A stretch of 64,000 bases of DNA from Pararhizobium sp. IMCC3301 (GCF_030758315.1 NZ_CP132336.1:4245001-4309000), one strand, 5' to 3'; counted from the first letter of the stretch, positions 45,372 to 56,297 are shown. Program-made: numbers and translations. Notes: generated by a model from the sequence alone, not told the origin.

Positions 45372-46667
45372 TCAACGCATCTGGCTTGGCAGCCAGGTCA
45401 CGATTTGCGGAAAGAAGTAGACGACGTAAAGCATCACGATCTGGATCAGCAGGAAGGGCAGGGCACCGCGTGCAAGCGTCCATAAATTGATCTTTGAAAT
45501 TCCGTGTATGGTGAAGAGATTGACGCCGATTGGCGGAGAAATCTGTGCAATCTCCATCGCAATGGCGGCAAAAATACCGAATGCCAGCGGGTCCATTCCC
45601 AACTGGGTGGCAACCGGAAAAAAGATGGGAATTGAGATCAGCAGCATCGCTGCGCTTTCAAGAAACATGCCCAGAACAATGTAAGCCAGGATCATCAGCG
45701 TAACCGCATAGACCCCGCTGGCATTTTCGATGATGGCGGCGGCGATTGACTGAGGCACCTGTTCGAATGTCAGGAAATGCGCGAAATACTGCCCGTAAAC
45801 GATGAGCATGAAGAGCATCGATGTCGTGGCTGTGGCAACAATAGCGGCGCTCTTCAGTTTATCGAAGTTCAGTCGGCCCTGTACCAGTCCCAGAATGGTG
45901 ACATAGATGACACTCAGCGCACCCACTTCAGTTGGTGTAAAGATACCTGTGTAGATTGCAGCGATGATGACGACGGGCAGTAAAACGACCCCGAGGGAAC
46001 TGAACGTGATTTTCACCCGTTCGCGCATCGGAACGTTGTGCGTAATTTTTATCCGTGGCCGGGAAAACAGGACATACAGGGTAAACAACGACATCATGAT
46101 GATGCCGGGCACAACGCCGCCGATAAACAGTTGCCCGATTGAGGTTTCTGTAATCACTCCGTAAAGAATAAGGGGGATCGACGGGGGAATAATAATCCCC
46201 AGCGTCCCGCCTCCGGCCACAAAGCCGCCGGAACGTCGTTCGCCATAGCCTTCCTCCAGGAGGAGGGGAATGGCGACGAGCCCGACAGTAGCCGCGGTCG
46301 CGACGGACGAGCCGGAAATGGCTGCGAAAATGCCGCAGGCCATGATTGTCGACACCCCGAGCGAGTTAGGAATCGCTCCGGCCCAGGCTTTGGTCACCTC
46401 GAAGAGATCGCGCCCGGCATCTGTGCGCTGCATGATGGTGCCGGTGAATATGAACAACGGCAAAGCAATCAACTCAAAGATCGAGGCACCCTGCCAGCTG
46501 GTGTTGACCAGAGTTTTGAAAACCAGAAACGGATCGTCGACCAGCAAGGCTGCAATGAAAGCTGCCAATCCCATCGATACGAAGACGGGTATGGTGAGCA
46601 GCATGAAAAAGAACAGAAGGAAAATCGAGATGAATCCGGCGTAATCATAGACGAAATCTTCAATCAT
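45372..46667 (-). CDS. TRAP transporter large permease (DctM-type)
   Basis: A 431-residue membrane protein of the DctM/UIT family with about 12 hydrophobic segments. FVSMGLAAFIAALLVDDPFL near the start, the FAAISGSSVATAATVGLVAIP motif and GTLGIIIPPSIPLILYG are near-universal in this family. I chose the ATG at 46667, which has GGAG seven bases upstream and gives the family's usual length. It begins two bases after the small-permease stop. Confidence 0.95.
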   Translation of the reverse strand: MIEDFVYDYAGFISIFLLFFFMLLTIPVFVSMGLAAFIAALLVDDPFLVFKTLVNTSWQGASIFELIALPLFIFTGTIMQRTDAGRDLFEVTKAWAGAIPNSLGVSTIMACGIFAAISGSSVATAATVGLVAIPLLLEEGYGERRSGGFVAGGGTLGIIIPPSIPLILYGVITETSIGQLFIGGVVPGIIMMSLFTLYVLFSRPRIKITHNVPMRERVKITFSSLGVVLLPVVIIAAIYTGIFTPTEVGALSVIYVTILGLVQGRLNFDKLKSAAIVATATTSMLFMLIVYGQYFAHFLTFEQVPQSIAAAIIENASGVYAVTLMILAYIVLGMFLESAAMLLISIPIFFPVATQLGMDPLAFGIFAAIAMEIAQISPPIGVNLFTIHGISKINLWTLARGALPFLLIQIVMLYVVYFFPQIVTWLPSQMR

Positions 46668-46669
46668 CG

Positions 46670-47158
46670 TCAGTCTCCCACCATGTGAGAATCGATGATT
46701 GTTTCGTCGGTTATCATCTGAACCAGAGTTTGCAGAAACAGCCCGAACCCGCCGATTGGTATCGCCAGGGCGGGTATCCACAAAGGCACCTCCAAAAGGG
46801 TCGCCGAAACGATCTCCATTTGCACCATATTGTTGACGAAGTAGATGCCCGAGGAAATGATCAGCAGCGCAAGCAGCAGTGTGGAAAATTCGGAGATACG
46901 GTTGAACAGCCGCGTCCACTGCGGAAACACTTCCATCAGCAACGTCACGCGGAAATGAGCACCGGACTTGACGGCCAGCGCATTGCCGAGAAAACCAAGG
47001 AATATGAAGGCGTAAAGCGTGGTTTCAAACACCCAGATCGTGGGGGCGTTGAACGAGCGCATGATTGCTTCATAGGCAATGGGCAGACACAACAGGACCA
47101 TCAGGCAGATGGAGATGAAGGTCATTATCCTGCCGATCAGGCGGGCAAAACTGATCAT
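46670..47158 (-). CDS. TRAP transporter small permease (DctQ-type)
   Basis: A 162-residue protein with four membrane helices. FISICLMVLLCLPIAYEAIM and FNAPTIWVFETTLYAFIFLG are typical of the family. It joins DctM to form the permease. The first residues of its upstream region contain a 15-base sequence that recurs before parC. Confidence 0.92.
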   Translation of the reverse strand: MISFARLIGRIMTFISICLMVLLCLPIAYEAIMRSFNAPTIWVFETTLYAFIFLGFLGNALAVKSGAHFRVTLLMEVFPQWTRLFNRISEFSTLLLALLIISSGIYFVNNMVQMEIVSATLLEVPLWIPALAIPIGGFGLFLQTLVQMITDETIIDSHMVGD

Positions 47159-47230
47159 AAAACGTGCTCTGGTTCAGGCGCTGCTTGCATCGGTTTGAAG
47201 GCATGCAGAGGTCGGCAGCGCCAGTTTGGA

Positions 47231-47261
47231 TGATGGGACACGGCAGAACCGGGTCCCATCA
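47231..47261 (-). promoter_or_regulatory. dctP-dctQ intercistronic hairpin
   Basis: Nine base pairs (TGATGGGAC with GTCCCATCA) plus an inner CGG/CCG stem enclose a five-base loop. There is no T-run on the reading strand, so mRNA stabilisation or partial attenuation is more likely than full termination. It starts about 12 bases after the binding-protein stop. Confidence 0.55.
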
Positions 47262-47272
47262 CCGCAAAAGGT

Positions 47273-48283
47273 TCAATCAGCTGCAATCAAGTCCTGAACT
47301 TCCTGGGGATAGCTCTGTGTTGCTTCCCTGGCAAGCGGTTCCAGCTGCTTGGCAAACGCCTCCCAAGTCGGGCTACCCGGCTCGACAATGGTTACCGTGT
47401 TGCCATTTTCGCGAACCGTATCAAGAAGGCTGGCCAGTTGGTCGATGGCCACCTGCTGCATGTGGTCGCGGGCTTCCGCTGCAGCTTCCATGAGAATTTT
47501 CTGATTTTCAGGAGACATGCCCTCGAACTTTGCCTTGTTCATGACATAGGCATGGATGAGCGTTCCCATAACGCCGTTGGGTACGAACATATTCGAGGTG
47601 ACTTCGTAGTGTTTGAGGCCAACCGCACCCCCAAGACCGCCCATTGCGCCTTTGACCGTGCCGCGTTGCAGACCCGAATACACATCTCCAACCCCCATGA
47701 TTGTCGGAGCTGCTCCCAAAGTCTGCAGGACCTGGGCCGACCCTTTGGAGTAGGCTCGGATCGGCATGTTGGCGAATGCTTCGGGGCCCGTAATCTCAAA
47801 ACTTGTCGAAACCACCGGCGCTCCAATGTCGAACATGGCGATAATGATGGCACCTTCGTCGCGCAATTTCGCATCAAAGTAATCGAACACAGGATTGCCC
47901 GGTTTCAGGTTGTCGCGGGTCCATTCCATTGATTTGTCCCACAACGGGGTGGTCAGGATACCCACATCGGCAACGCGCCCTGACCAGTTGTCGAGGGTCG
48001 TCAGGGATATATCGATTGTTCCCTGGGGTACTGCGGTGGCAACAAATTGCTGCTTGACCATTTCTCCGCCTTCGAATGTCTTCAAACGAATGTCGCCGTC
48101 CGACTTTTCTTCCAGCAGCTGCTTGAACATCGGAACGAATTCCGCCACCTGGTAATGGGCCGGACTGCCCCAAGTGGAAAGTGAAAGCCGTTCAGCTGAA
48201 AGCGCCGGTGCGACCGTCAGAGTTGAGACGGTCAGAGTTGCAATCGCAGCGCTCGTGATTGCTCCATACAGAAAATTACGCAT
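47273..48283 (-). CDS. TRAP transporter substrate-binding protein (DctP-type)
   Basis: A 336-residue periplasmic binding protein. A Sec signal peptide (MRNFLYGAITSAAIATLTVS then a cleavage region near ALSAERL) starts the protein. WGSPAHYQVAEFVPMFKQLL and the GAQPTI-like GAAPTIMGVGDVYSGLQRGT show the TRAP binding fold. Unlike the first TRAP binding protein in this window it has no twin-arginine motif, so the two systems are not recent duplicates. It is first in the operon with the AcnX genes at the end, and faces the GntR gene. Confidence 0.92.
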   Translation of the reverse strand: MRNFLYGAITSAAIATLTVSTLTVAPALSAERLSLSTWGSPAHYQVAEFVPMFKQLLEEKSDGDIRLKTFEGGEMVKQQFVATAVPQGTIDISLTTLDNWSGRVADVGILTTPLWDKSMEWTRDNLKPGNPVFDYFDAKLRDEGAIIIAMFDIGAPVVSTSFEITGPEAFANMPIRAYSKGSAQVLQTLGAAPTIMGVGDVYSGLQRGTVKGAMGGLGGAVGLKHYEVTSNMFVPNGVMGTLIHAYVMNKAKFEGMSPENQKILMEAAAEARDHMQQVAIDQLASLLDTVRENGNTVTIVEPGSPTWEAFAKQLEPLAREATQSYPQEVQDLIAAD

Positions 48284-48323
48284 GAAAGTTCCTCCCAGAA
48301 CATGTTAAATTTTTTGGACGTTG

Positions 48324-48345
48324 CACGGCAGGTGGTTCTGCCGTG
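48324..48345. promoter_or_regulatory. Inverted repeat in the dctP-gntR promoter region
   Basis: CACGGCAG pairs perfectly with CTGCCGTG (48338-48345) around a six-base spacer. It abuts the 20-bp dyad described next and lies 41 bases before the dctP start. It may be a second regulator site or a leader hairpin. Confidence 0.4.
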
Positions 48346-48365
48346 TAATTACTATATAGCAATTA
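48346..48365. promoter_or_regulatory. Probable GntR operator
   Basis: TAATTACTATATAGCAATTA is a 20-base palindrome broken only by one symmetrical mismatch pair. It sits in the divergent region between the TRAP/AcnX operon and its GntR/HutC regulator, the expected position of an autoregulated operator. The CTATATAG centre could also serve as a -10 region, so binding would block transcription. Confidence 0.55.
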
Positions 48366-48473
48366 AGACATAGTGATCTTGTCCGGTCAACCATGATCTA
48401 TTAACGTGACCTGTAAACCCGGGCACATTCGCGTTATGCATAGCATCAAGGTACGACTGATAGATTGGCTTGT

Positions 48474-49274
48474 ATGAATTCCATGGCAGCATTTCCCCAG
48501 CAGACTGCATCCGATTTCGTCGTGCGTTATTGGGATGAAAGCGAAAGCATTCCAAAACACGTGAAACTGACGCAGGCATTCACCCGATCAATCATGGAGG
48601 GTTATTGGTCGTCCGGATCGCGTCTTCCCACGGAAGCCCAGCTTGTCGCGGCAACACCTTGCAGTCTCGGCACGGTACAGCGTGCCTTGCGCGATCTCGC
48701 ATCGGCAGGCGTCATCACGCGCAGACGCGGCAGCGGGTCCGTTGTAGCTGATCTGAACCGTCCGATCGAACAGCCCTGGCACATGCGGTTTCATCGAAGG
48801 GACGATGAAACGAAACAGACACTGCCCGCCTACACGCACGTAATCGGCAGAAGGATGTCACAGGAAACCGGAGACTGGTCGGCTCCTCTGGGCCAGAAGG
48901 ATCAGGATATTATTCGTATCGACCGGATCTTCAGCATCAACAATGATCTGAGAGTCTACTCAACCTTTTATGCCATAGCTGAACGGTTTCCTGAACTGGC
49001 CGATGGCGACCTGGAACAACTTTCCGGTCAGAACATCAAGATATTGATTGCCCGGCATCACCAGATGCCCGTTCACCGCATTCGCCAGGAAATAAGGTTC
49101 GAAATCCCTCCCGATCACTTTACCGAACATTGCGATTGTGTAGCTGGACAGTTGGCAACGGTGCTCAATGTAATCGCCTATGATCTGTCAGGCACGCCGA
49201 TGTATTATCAGGACTTTCATATGCCGCCGACCAACTACCTGCTTGATCTGGGGACCACCTCCCTGCTCGGTTGA
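48474..49274 (+). CDS. GntR-family regulator, HutC subfamily (UTRA domain)
   Basis: A 266-residue regulator. The N-terminal winged helix includes GSRLPTEAQLVAATPCSLGT and VQRALRDLASAGVITRRRGS, and the C-terminal UTRA ligand domain has IIRIDRIFSINNDLRVYSTF and PVHRIRQEIRFEI. It is divergent from the TRAP/AcnX operon and probably represses it until the imported substrate or its product binds. I chose the ATG at 48474; a TTG three codons upstream is the alternative. Confidence 0.9.
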   Translation: MNSMAAFPQQTASDFVVRYWDESESIPKHVKLTQAFTRSIMEGYWSSGSRLPTEAQLVAATPCSLGTVQRALRDLASAGVITRRRGSGSVVADLNRPIEQPWHMRFHRRDDETKQTLPAYTHVIGRRMSQETGDWSAPLGQKDQDIIRIDRIFSINNDLRVYSTFYAIAERFPELADGDLEQLSGQNIKILIARHHQMPVHRIRQEIRFEIPPDHFTEHCDCVAGQLATVLNVIAYDLSGTPMYYQDFHMPPTNYLLDLGTTSLLG

Positions 49275-49433
49275 CAATGCCAAATGTCGTTGTGACCCGC
49301 TGCGAAAGACAGGAAAAAGCGGTTTACCGGCAAGAAATTTTCCTACTCCGATGAAGTGGAACCGGCCATCGGCCAACGCCTTGTGGGCATCCCGGATGTT
49401 AAACATGAATACGCAAATCGGAGGGACCAGAGT

Positions 49434-49779
49434 TTGGAGCCGAAAAACCTGATCATTCTTATGTCCGAAGAGCGCTGCCTATATGGTGCGGAAAGGGCGC
49501 TACAAGCTGGTTTACTATACACTCTATCCGCCCCAGCTTTTCGATCTGACCAATGATCCCGAGGAACTTGCGGATCTATCTCTGCACGCCGATGCTCAAC
49601 CCATCATGGAAGATTTGAAGGCAGAACTCCTGAAGGTGAGCGATCCCGAAGCGATGGATCGCGACGCCAGGGCGATGCAGGCCGAATTGCTCGCCAAGAA
49701 GGGCGGCAGGGATGCCGTCATTGCACGCGGTGATCTGGGCTTCTCGGTACCGCCGGGATTTCAGCCGCAATTTGATTAG
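49434..49779 (+). pseudogene. Sulfatase reduced to its two ends
   Basis: The stretch begins with EPKNLIILMSEE, which looks like the N-terminal strand of an alkaline-phosphatase-type sulfatase (PKN-I-L-MSDE pattern), and after a junction at about 49470 switches frame to AAYMVRKGRYKLVYYTLYPP and LFDLTNDPEELADLS, the C-terminal part of such a sulfatase (choline-sulfatase-like). The several hundred residues between, including the Cys/Ser modification motif, are gone. An in-frame ATG at 49483 could still make a 98-residue C-terminal fragment, but it would have no active site. A deletion with frameshift is the simplest explanation. Confidence 0.7.
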
Positions 49780-49848
49780 ACCAGCAGAGTCCGGCCTTTC
49801 ATGAAACGTGCTCTGGTTGATCAACAAAAAATGTTCTAATTCATTTCA

Positions 49849-52089
49849 ATGGGCGAAAAACTGATTCCCGAAGGCGAGATAGAACTCATTAATCTGCGCT
49901 CCGCATTGGAGGAGCGCTATTTAGCCTATGCGCTGTCAACCATCACCCACCGTGCCCTGCCGGATGTGCGGGATGGCCTGAAGCCGGTGCATCGCCGCCT
50001 GTTATATGCCATGCGCCAGTTGAAGCTGGACCCGAACTCTTCCTTCAAGAAATCGGCCCGCGTAGTCGGTGATGTTATTGGTAAGTACCATCCACATGGC
50101 GACCAGTCGGTCTATGATGCGCTGGTGCGCCTGGCACAGGATTTTGCGGTGCGCTATCCGCTGGTCGACGGGCAGGGCAATTTCGGCAATGTCGATGGCG
50201 ATAATGCAGCCGCGATGCGCTACACCGAAGCGCGCATGACCGAAGTTGCCAACCGTCTGCTCGAAGGCCTTGATGAAGATGCGGTTGATTTTCGCGAGAC
50301 CTATGACGGCGAGGAACAGGAACCGATTGTTCTTCCGGCGAATTTTCCAAATCTTCTGGCCAATGGTTCAACCGGCATTGCCGTCGGTATGGCGACTTCG
50401 ATTCCGCCCCATAACATTGTCGAATTGTGCGATGCCTCTTTGCATCTGGTAAAATATCCCAATGCCGGCATCGAAAAACTTTGCGAATTCGTCAAAGGCC
50501 CTGATTTCCCGACAGGCGGTGTCATCGTTGAGAACGAAGCCTCGATCCGCACCGCCTATGAAACCGGGCGCGGTGGATTTCGTGTACGCGCGCGCTGGCA
50601 TGCCGAAACATTGTCACGCGGTGCCTATGTGGTGGTTGTCACCGAAATTCCCTATCAGGTTCAAAAGTCGAAACTGATCGAAAAAATCGCCGAATTGCTG
50701 CAGGCCAAGCGGTTGCCGCTGCTGGCTGATATCCGCGATGAATCAGCTGAAGATATCCGCGTTGTTCTGGAGCCGAAAAGCCGTACCGTCGACCCGGCGC
50801 TGATGATGGAATCACTGTTCAAGCTGACCGATTTTGAGAACCGAATTTCGCTGAACATGAATGTGCTGTCTCATGGGAGGGTGCCGAGAGTCCTGAGCCT
50901 GCGCGGCGTCTTGCGCGAATGGCTGGACCACCGCAAGGTGGTGCTGGTGCGGCGCGCCAATTTCCGTCTGCGCAAGATCGATCACCGGCTGGAGATTCTG
51001 GTCGGCTATCTGGTGGCATTTCTCAATCTGGATGAAGTGATCCGGATTATCCGCGAAGAGGACCATCCCAAGGCGGATCTGATGAAGACCTTTGCCCTGA
51101 CAGATATTCAGGCCGAGGCCATTTTGAATATGCGGTTGCGGTCCCTGCGCAAGCTGGAAGAGATAGAACTGCGCCAGGAACATGAAAATCTAACCGCCGA
51201 ACGCGCCGAACTGGCGAAACTTGTCGCTTCGGAAGATCTGCAATGGACACGCATTACCGAACAAATCAGGGATCTGAAAAAGTTTTTCGGACCCGATACC
51301 CCCCTTGGCAAACGCCGGACTAGCTTTGCAATCGCGCCTGAACACAATCTCGATGATATTCATCAGGCCATGATCGAGCGCGAACCGGTGACGATTGTGC
51401 TGTCGCAAAAGGGCTGGGTGCGCGCTCTGAGGGGGCATCTTGCCGATGCCGAGACCCTGACCTTCAAGCAGGACGATGCTCTGAAATTGATGTTCCACGC
51501 CGAGACCACCGACAAGTTGCTGGTCGCGTCAACCGGCGGGAAATTCTACACCCTAGGTGCGGACAAACTGCCTGGCGGACGTGGTCATGGCGAGCCGGTC
51601 CGAATCATGGTCGATATGGAAGCAGACCAGGACATCCTGACCATCTTCACCCATCAGCCGGGTCGCAAACGTCTTGTCGCAAGCACAGAAGGGCGTGGAT
51701 TTGTAGTCTCTGAAGATGATCTTCTGGCCAATACCCGCAAAGGCAAGCAGGTGTTGAACATGTCGGCACCGCACAAAATGGTCTTGTGCCCGCCAGCGAT
51801 AGGCGACTGGATCGCGATTGTCGGCGAAAACCGAAAACTGCTGGTCTTCCCGCTGCAGCAGATTGCCGAGATGAGCCGCGGCAAAGGCGTCCGCCTGCAA
51901 CGCTATAAGGATGGCACGGTCGCCGATATCAAAGTGTTCGCGGCAGAAGCCGGGCTGACATGGTCCGACAGTTCCGGGCGGCAGTACAATCGCAGCCTGG
52001 AAGACCTGGCAGAATGGGTCGGTGAGCGTGCCCAGGCCGGCAGGATGGCACCTCAGGGCTTTCCGCGGAGCAACAGGTTTGGCGGCTAG
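49849..52089 (+). CDS. parC: DNA topoisomerase IV subunit A
   Basis: A 746-residue type IIA topoisomerase subunit that decatenates chromosomes with Par[21 protein letters not shown] and [14 protein letters not shown] lead to the quinolone-region [19 protein letters not shown] and the catalytic tyrosine in [14 protein letters not shown] near residue 125. The C-terminal beta-pinwheel is shorter than in GyrA and lacks a GyrA box, which distinguishes ParC. It is not in an operon. Confidence 0.94.
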   Translation: MGEKLIPEGEIELINLRSALEERYLAYALSTITHRALPDVRDGLKPVHRRLLYAMRQLKLDPNSSFKKSARVVGDVIGKYHPHGDQSVYDALVRLAQDFAVRYPLVDGQGNFGNVDGDNAAAMRYTEARMTEVANRLLEGLDEDAVDFRETYDGEEQEPIVLPANFPNLLANGSTGIAVGMATSIPPHNIVELCDASLHLVKYPNAGIEKLCEFVKGPDFPTGGVIVENEASIRTAYETGRGGFRVRARWHAETLSRGAYVVVVTEIPYQVQKSKLIEKIAELLQAKRLPLLADIRDESAEDIRVVLEPKSRTVDPALMMESLFKLTDFENRISLNMNVLSHGRVPRVLSLRGVLREWLDHRKVVLVRRANFRLRKIDHRLEILVGYLVAFLNLDEVIRIIREEDHPKADLMKTFALTDIQAEAILNMRLRSLRKLEEIELRQEHENLTAERAELAKLVASEDLQWTRITEQIRDLKKFFGPDTPLGKRRTSFAIAPEHNLDDIHQAMIEREPVTIVLSQKGWVRALRGHLADAETLTFKQDDALKLMFHAETTDKLLVASTGGKFYTLGADKLPGGRGHGEPVRIMVDMEADQDILTIFTHQPGRKRLVASTEGRGFVVSEDDLLANTRKGKQVLNMSAPHKMVLCPPAIGDWIAIVGENRKLLVFPLQQIAEMSRGKGVRLQRYKDGTVADIKVFAAEAGLTWSDSSGRQYNRSLEDLAEWVGERAQAGRMAPQGFPRSNRFGG

Positions 52090-52107
52090 AGCCCTGGGCT
52101 CAAAGCT

Positions 52108-52869
52108 CTAGAAAAAATCCCGTATCTGCTGGCGCTCCCAGCCTTTGCCGCCAAGCCGCTCCTGCGGCTGGAACCGGGCCTTATAGGCCATTTTCGGCGA
52201 GCCTTCGACCAGATACCCCAGATAGACATAGGGCAGGCCAAGACGGCTGGCCCGTTCCAGATGCTCTAAAATCATATAGGTGCCAAGGCTGCGGGCAGCT
52301 TCCGAGGGGTCGAAATAGCTGTAGACCATCGACAGGCCGTCCCCCAGAATGTCGGTCAGGGCGACTGCAACAAGCGGCTGCTGGCTGCGCCCGGTAATGC
52401 CGCTATCGACGTCGCGTTGGCGAAACTCGAAGACCCGGGTTTCCACTTCGCTCTCTTCCACCATCGAGGTGTAATCCTGGACACTCATATCTGACATGCC
52501 ACCGCCCGGATGGCGTGAGTCCAGATAGGAACGGAACAGATCATATTGATCCGAACTGGATTCGGCAGCACGTTCCTGCACAATCAGATCGCGATTCTTC
52601 CGGACAATGCGCTGCATCGATTTGTTGGCTTCAAATTCGGAAACCACAACCCGAACCGACATGCAGGCACGACACCGTTCACAAGCGGGCCGGTAGGCAA
52701 TGTTCTGACTGCGCCGGAATCCGCCCTGGGTGAGAATATCATTCAGCTCCGAGGCCCGCTCGCCGCCCAGATGGGTAAAGACCTTGCGTTCTTCCTGACC
52801 CTGAAGATAGGGGCACGGAGAAGGTGCTGTCAGATAGAACTGGGACGTATGAGAGGGCCGTTCTGTCAT
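52108..52869 (-). CDS. bpt: Aspartate/glutamate leucyltransferase (Bpt/Ate type)
   Basis: A 253-residue protein-tRNA transferase that adds leucine (or arginine) to N-terminal acidic residues, marking proteins for the N-end-rule protease. [20 protein letters not shown], then [20 protein letters not shown] with the conserved cysteines, and [20 protein letters not shown] are family hallmarks. The enzyme is also annotated as arginyltransferase. The gap to parC contains a small inverted repeat (CTAGAGC with GCTCTAG). Confidence 0.9.
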   Translation of the reverse strand: MTERPSHTSQFYLTAPSPCPYLQGQEERKVFTHLGGERASELNDILTQGGFRRSQNIAYRPACERCRACMSVRVVVSEFEANKSMQRIVRKNRDLIVQERAAESSSDQYDLFRSYLDSRHPGGGMSDMSVQDYTSMVEESEVETRVFEFRQRDVDSGITGRSQQPLVAVALTDILGDGLSMVYSYFDPSEAARSLGTYMILEHLERASRLGLPYVYLGYLVEGSPKMAYKARFQPQERLGGKGWERQQIRDFF

Positions 52870-52904
52870 GGGTTCGAATGCCGTTGGGATTCAGTGTTGA
52901 TGCG

Positions 52905-53363
52905 TTACAGGTAGTCGCTTCTGACAATATATGTTCCCAGAACCAGATCATGCAGCAGTCGACCCCTTTGTGTAAACAGCCCAACCAGCAGAACAAACGG
53001 AGTCAGGAAGGAAACTGACAGATAAAACAACAAACCGTGCACCATTGCGCCAAATGGTCCGGTCCGGCTGCCATCATGCAATCGCATCTGGATTCCCATG
53101 ATTTTCATACCTGGGGTGGCCGCATCCGGGCCGCCAAGGGTAAAAGCCAGATATCCGGCGATGACCAGCGGCATGAAGATTAGATACAAGGCCCATCCCA
53201 ACCCGAAGGTAAAAATGCCGAGAAAAAACACAACCAGGGCAGCTACCACCGAAACGATGGAGATCGCGATGAAATCAAACAGAAATGCAAAGACACGGCG
53301 CGACAGGATTCCATCATAAAGCTCGCGCCGCGATGTGATATCGATTTCTTCCAGCACTGACAT
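52905..53363 (-). CDS. RDD family membrane protein
   Basis: A 152-residue protein with three hydrophobic segments. The RDD motif residues appear as RRVFAFLFDFIAISIVSVVA, with the conserved Arg and Asp, and a later TPGMKIMGIQMRLHDG matches the family. Function is unknown. It lies between bpt and hemB on the same strand, an order also seen in related Rhizobiales. Confidence 0.88.
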   Translation of the reverse strand: MSVLEEIDITSRRELYDGILSRRVFAFLFDFIAISIVSVVAALVVFFLGIFTFGLGWALYLIFMPLVIAGYLAFTLGGPDAATPGMKIMGIQMRLHDGSRTGPFGAMVHGLLFYLSVSFLTPFVLLVGLFTQRGRLLHDLVLGTYIVRSDYL

Positions 53364-53430
53364 TCAGATCATCCTCGGGTATTGGTTTCTGACATCGATA
53401 TAGGTAGCTTCGCGGCAGAGCCAAAACTAT

Positions 53431-54964
<1,534 letters not shown>

Positions 54965-55243
54965 AACCAATCTCAACGCCAGACACAGCCCCATTTCGGC
55001 TGGGCGGCAAAGCTGCTTCTTCCAGGATGATTCAATTTTTCAGAATATCTGGTTAAGGTTCAGTAATATAAATGAAAAATGAATCCGGAATACATAAATT
55101 CTAAACCATCAAATCAAGCATTTGGGAGTAAGGTTTCCTTAAGCCTGAAACTTAAGTGGTTTTTGACGCGCCATGCCTAGTTTGTACTTATCAACGAGGG
55201 ATATTCCCCTCATATGTGCAAGATAAAACTGGCTGGATAAAAG
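54965..55243. other. AT-rich region upstream of ldtR
   Basis: About 280 bases without a gene. CTTAAG occurs at 55138-55143 and again at 55151-55156, 13 bases apart and each self-complementary, followed by an AT-rich stretch. These could be binding sites of the adjacent MarR-type regulator or part of its promoter. Confidence 0.4.
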
Positions 55244-55759
55244 ATGAAACAAACAACACAACTAGCCCCGGTTGATGCGGGAAGCGACAAAGAAGTAGAA
55301 TCCGGGCTCCCACTATATCTGGAATCCGTAACGCTTGTGGAGCGGCTGCACCGTCGCCTGCTGGATGTGGTCAAAGACGAATTTGAGCGCACCGGCGAGG
55401 GCAACATCAATGCGGTACAGGCCTTGCTGCTGTTCAACCTCGGCGACGCGGAACTGACGGCAGGTGAATTGCGCAGTCGCGGTTACTACCTTGGCTCAAA
55501 TGTCTCATATAATCTTAAGAAGCTGGTCGATATGGGCTATGTCCATCATCAGCGTTCGCGCACGGACCGCAGATCGGTCCGCGTCCGGCTGACCGACAAG
55601 GGCAAGGAAATCGCTGCCGTTGTCGACGGGCTCTACAAGCGCCACATGCGCTCGATCGAAAAGGTCGGTGGCCTTGCCACAGCAGACTTCGAAAATCTCA
55701 ACAGATCCCTGCAAAGGCTCGAACGGTTCTGGACCGACCAGATTCTGTACCGGCTTTAG
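55244..55759 (+). CDS. ldtR: MarR-family regulator LdtR
   Basis: A 171-residue winged-helix regulator. The core YLESVTLVERLHRRLLDVVK, then NAVQALLLFNLGDAELTAGE and NVSYNLKKLVDMGYVHHQRS, matches LdtR proteins of Rhizobiales and Liberibacter, which control L,D-transpeptidases and osmotic and envelope stress genes. No ldt target gene lies in this window. The recognition helix (GSNVSYNLKKL) is intact. Confidence 0.9.
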   Translation: MKQTTQLAPVDAGSDKEVESGLPLYLESVTLVERLHRRLLDVVKDEFERTGEGNINAVQALLLFNLGDAELTAGELRSRGYYLGSNVSYNLKKLVDMGYVHHQRSRTDRRSVRVRLTDKGKEIAAVVDGLYKRHMRSIEKVGGLATADFENLNRSLQRLERFWTDQILYRL

Positions 55760-55994
55760 CAGAAGATGGACTGCCCGGACCGTCAAGCGGTGATGCATTG
55801 CTCGTGGATGCAATTCCAGCACAGGAATTGCTGACCGGCAATGTCAGTGACCTTGTGCACAATCCGCTCTGTTGCACCGCAATCATATGATCGCCGATAG
55901 ACGGCAGCTCCCATTTCCGCGATGATATCTCTGGCGAGTATCCAGTTGGTCAACTCGTTTTGCGTTGGAAAAGCGGCCGGGATAGGTTCAGGAT

Positions 55995-56204
55995 ATGAAG
56001 AGTGCGTCGGACGGGAATTCATCGCGTCAGGTTTATTTTGAATTTTTGCCTATCGGGGCGCAGGTCAAGGTGAGTGCTATTGACGCTGTTACGCGCACTG
56101 AAGTGTGCATTATTGCGCCGCGCGCCACCTTGCGAAAAGATATGGAAACCCTGGCAGTGCGCAAACTGCAACGCGCTCTGGATCGCCTTGGCCAAAAAGG
56201 CTGA
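55995..56204 (+). CDS. DUF6898-like small protein
   Basis: A 69-residue protein: QVYFEFLPIGAQVKVSAIDA and EVCIIAPRATLRKDMETLA resemble the small alphaproteobacterial DUF6898 family. There is no signal peptide. It precedes the CNNM/CBS protein gene by 93 bases and may share its transcript. Function unknown. Confidence 0.65.
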   Translation: MKSASDGNSSRQVYFEFLPIGAQVKVSAIDAVTRTEVCIIAPRATLRKDMETLAVRKLQRALDRLGQKG

Positions 56205-56297
56205 CGCAGGCGATTGCTTCGCCGCACCGGGTCCGGCACACTGGTAAAAGTGTCGCGCAACAAAATTTGCGGGCCAGCCATTGCGTGGAACCTGTAT

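Noticed and set aside
52086-52111. Inverted repeat CTAGAGC/GCTCTAG between parC and bpt as a terminator
   Set aside because: The stem is short, overlaps coding ends on both sides and has no T-run in either reading direction, so I did not call it.
52868-52892. GGTTCGAATGCC resembling a tRNA T-arm box
   Set aside because: No matching acceptor stem, D-arm or anticodon arm can be folded around it, and it overlaps the start region of the bpt gene.
55783-56022. Minus-strand open frame of 79 codons between ldtR and the DUF6898-like gene
   Set aside because: It overlaps the start of the better supported plus-strand gene, lacks a ribosome site and has no recognised family.
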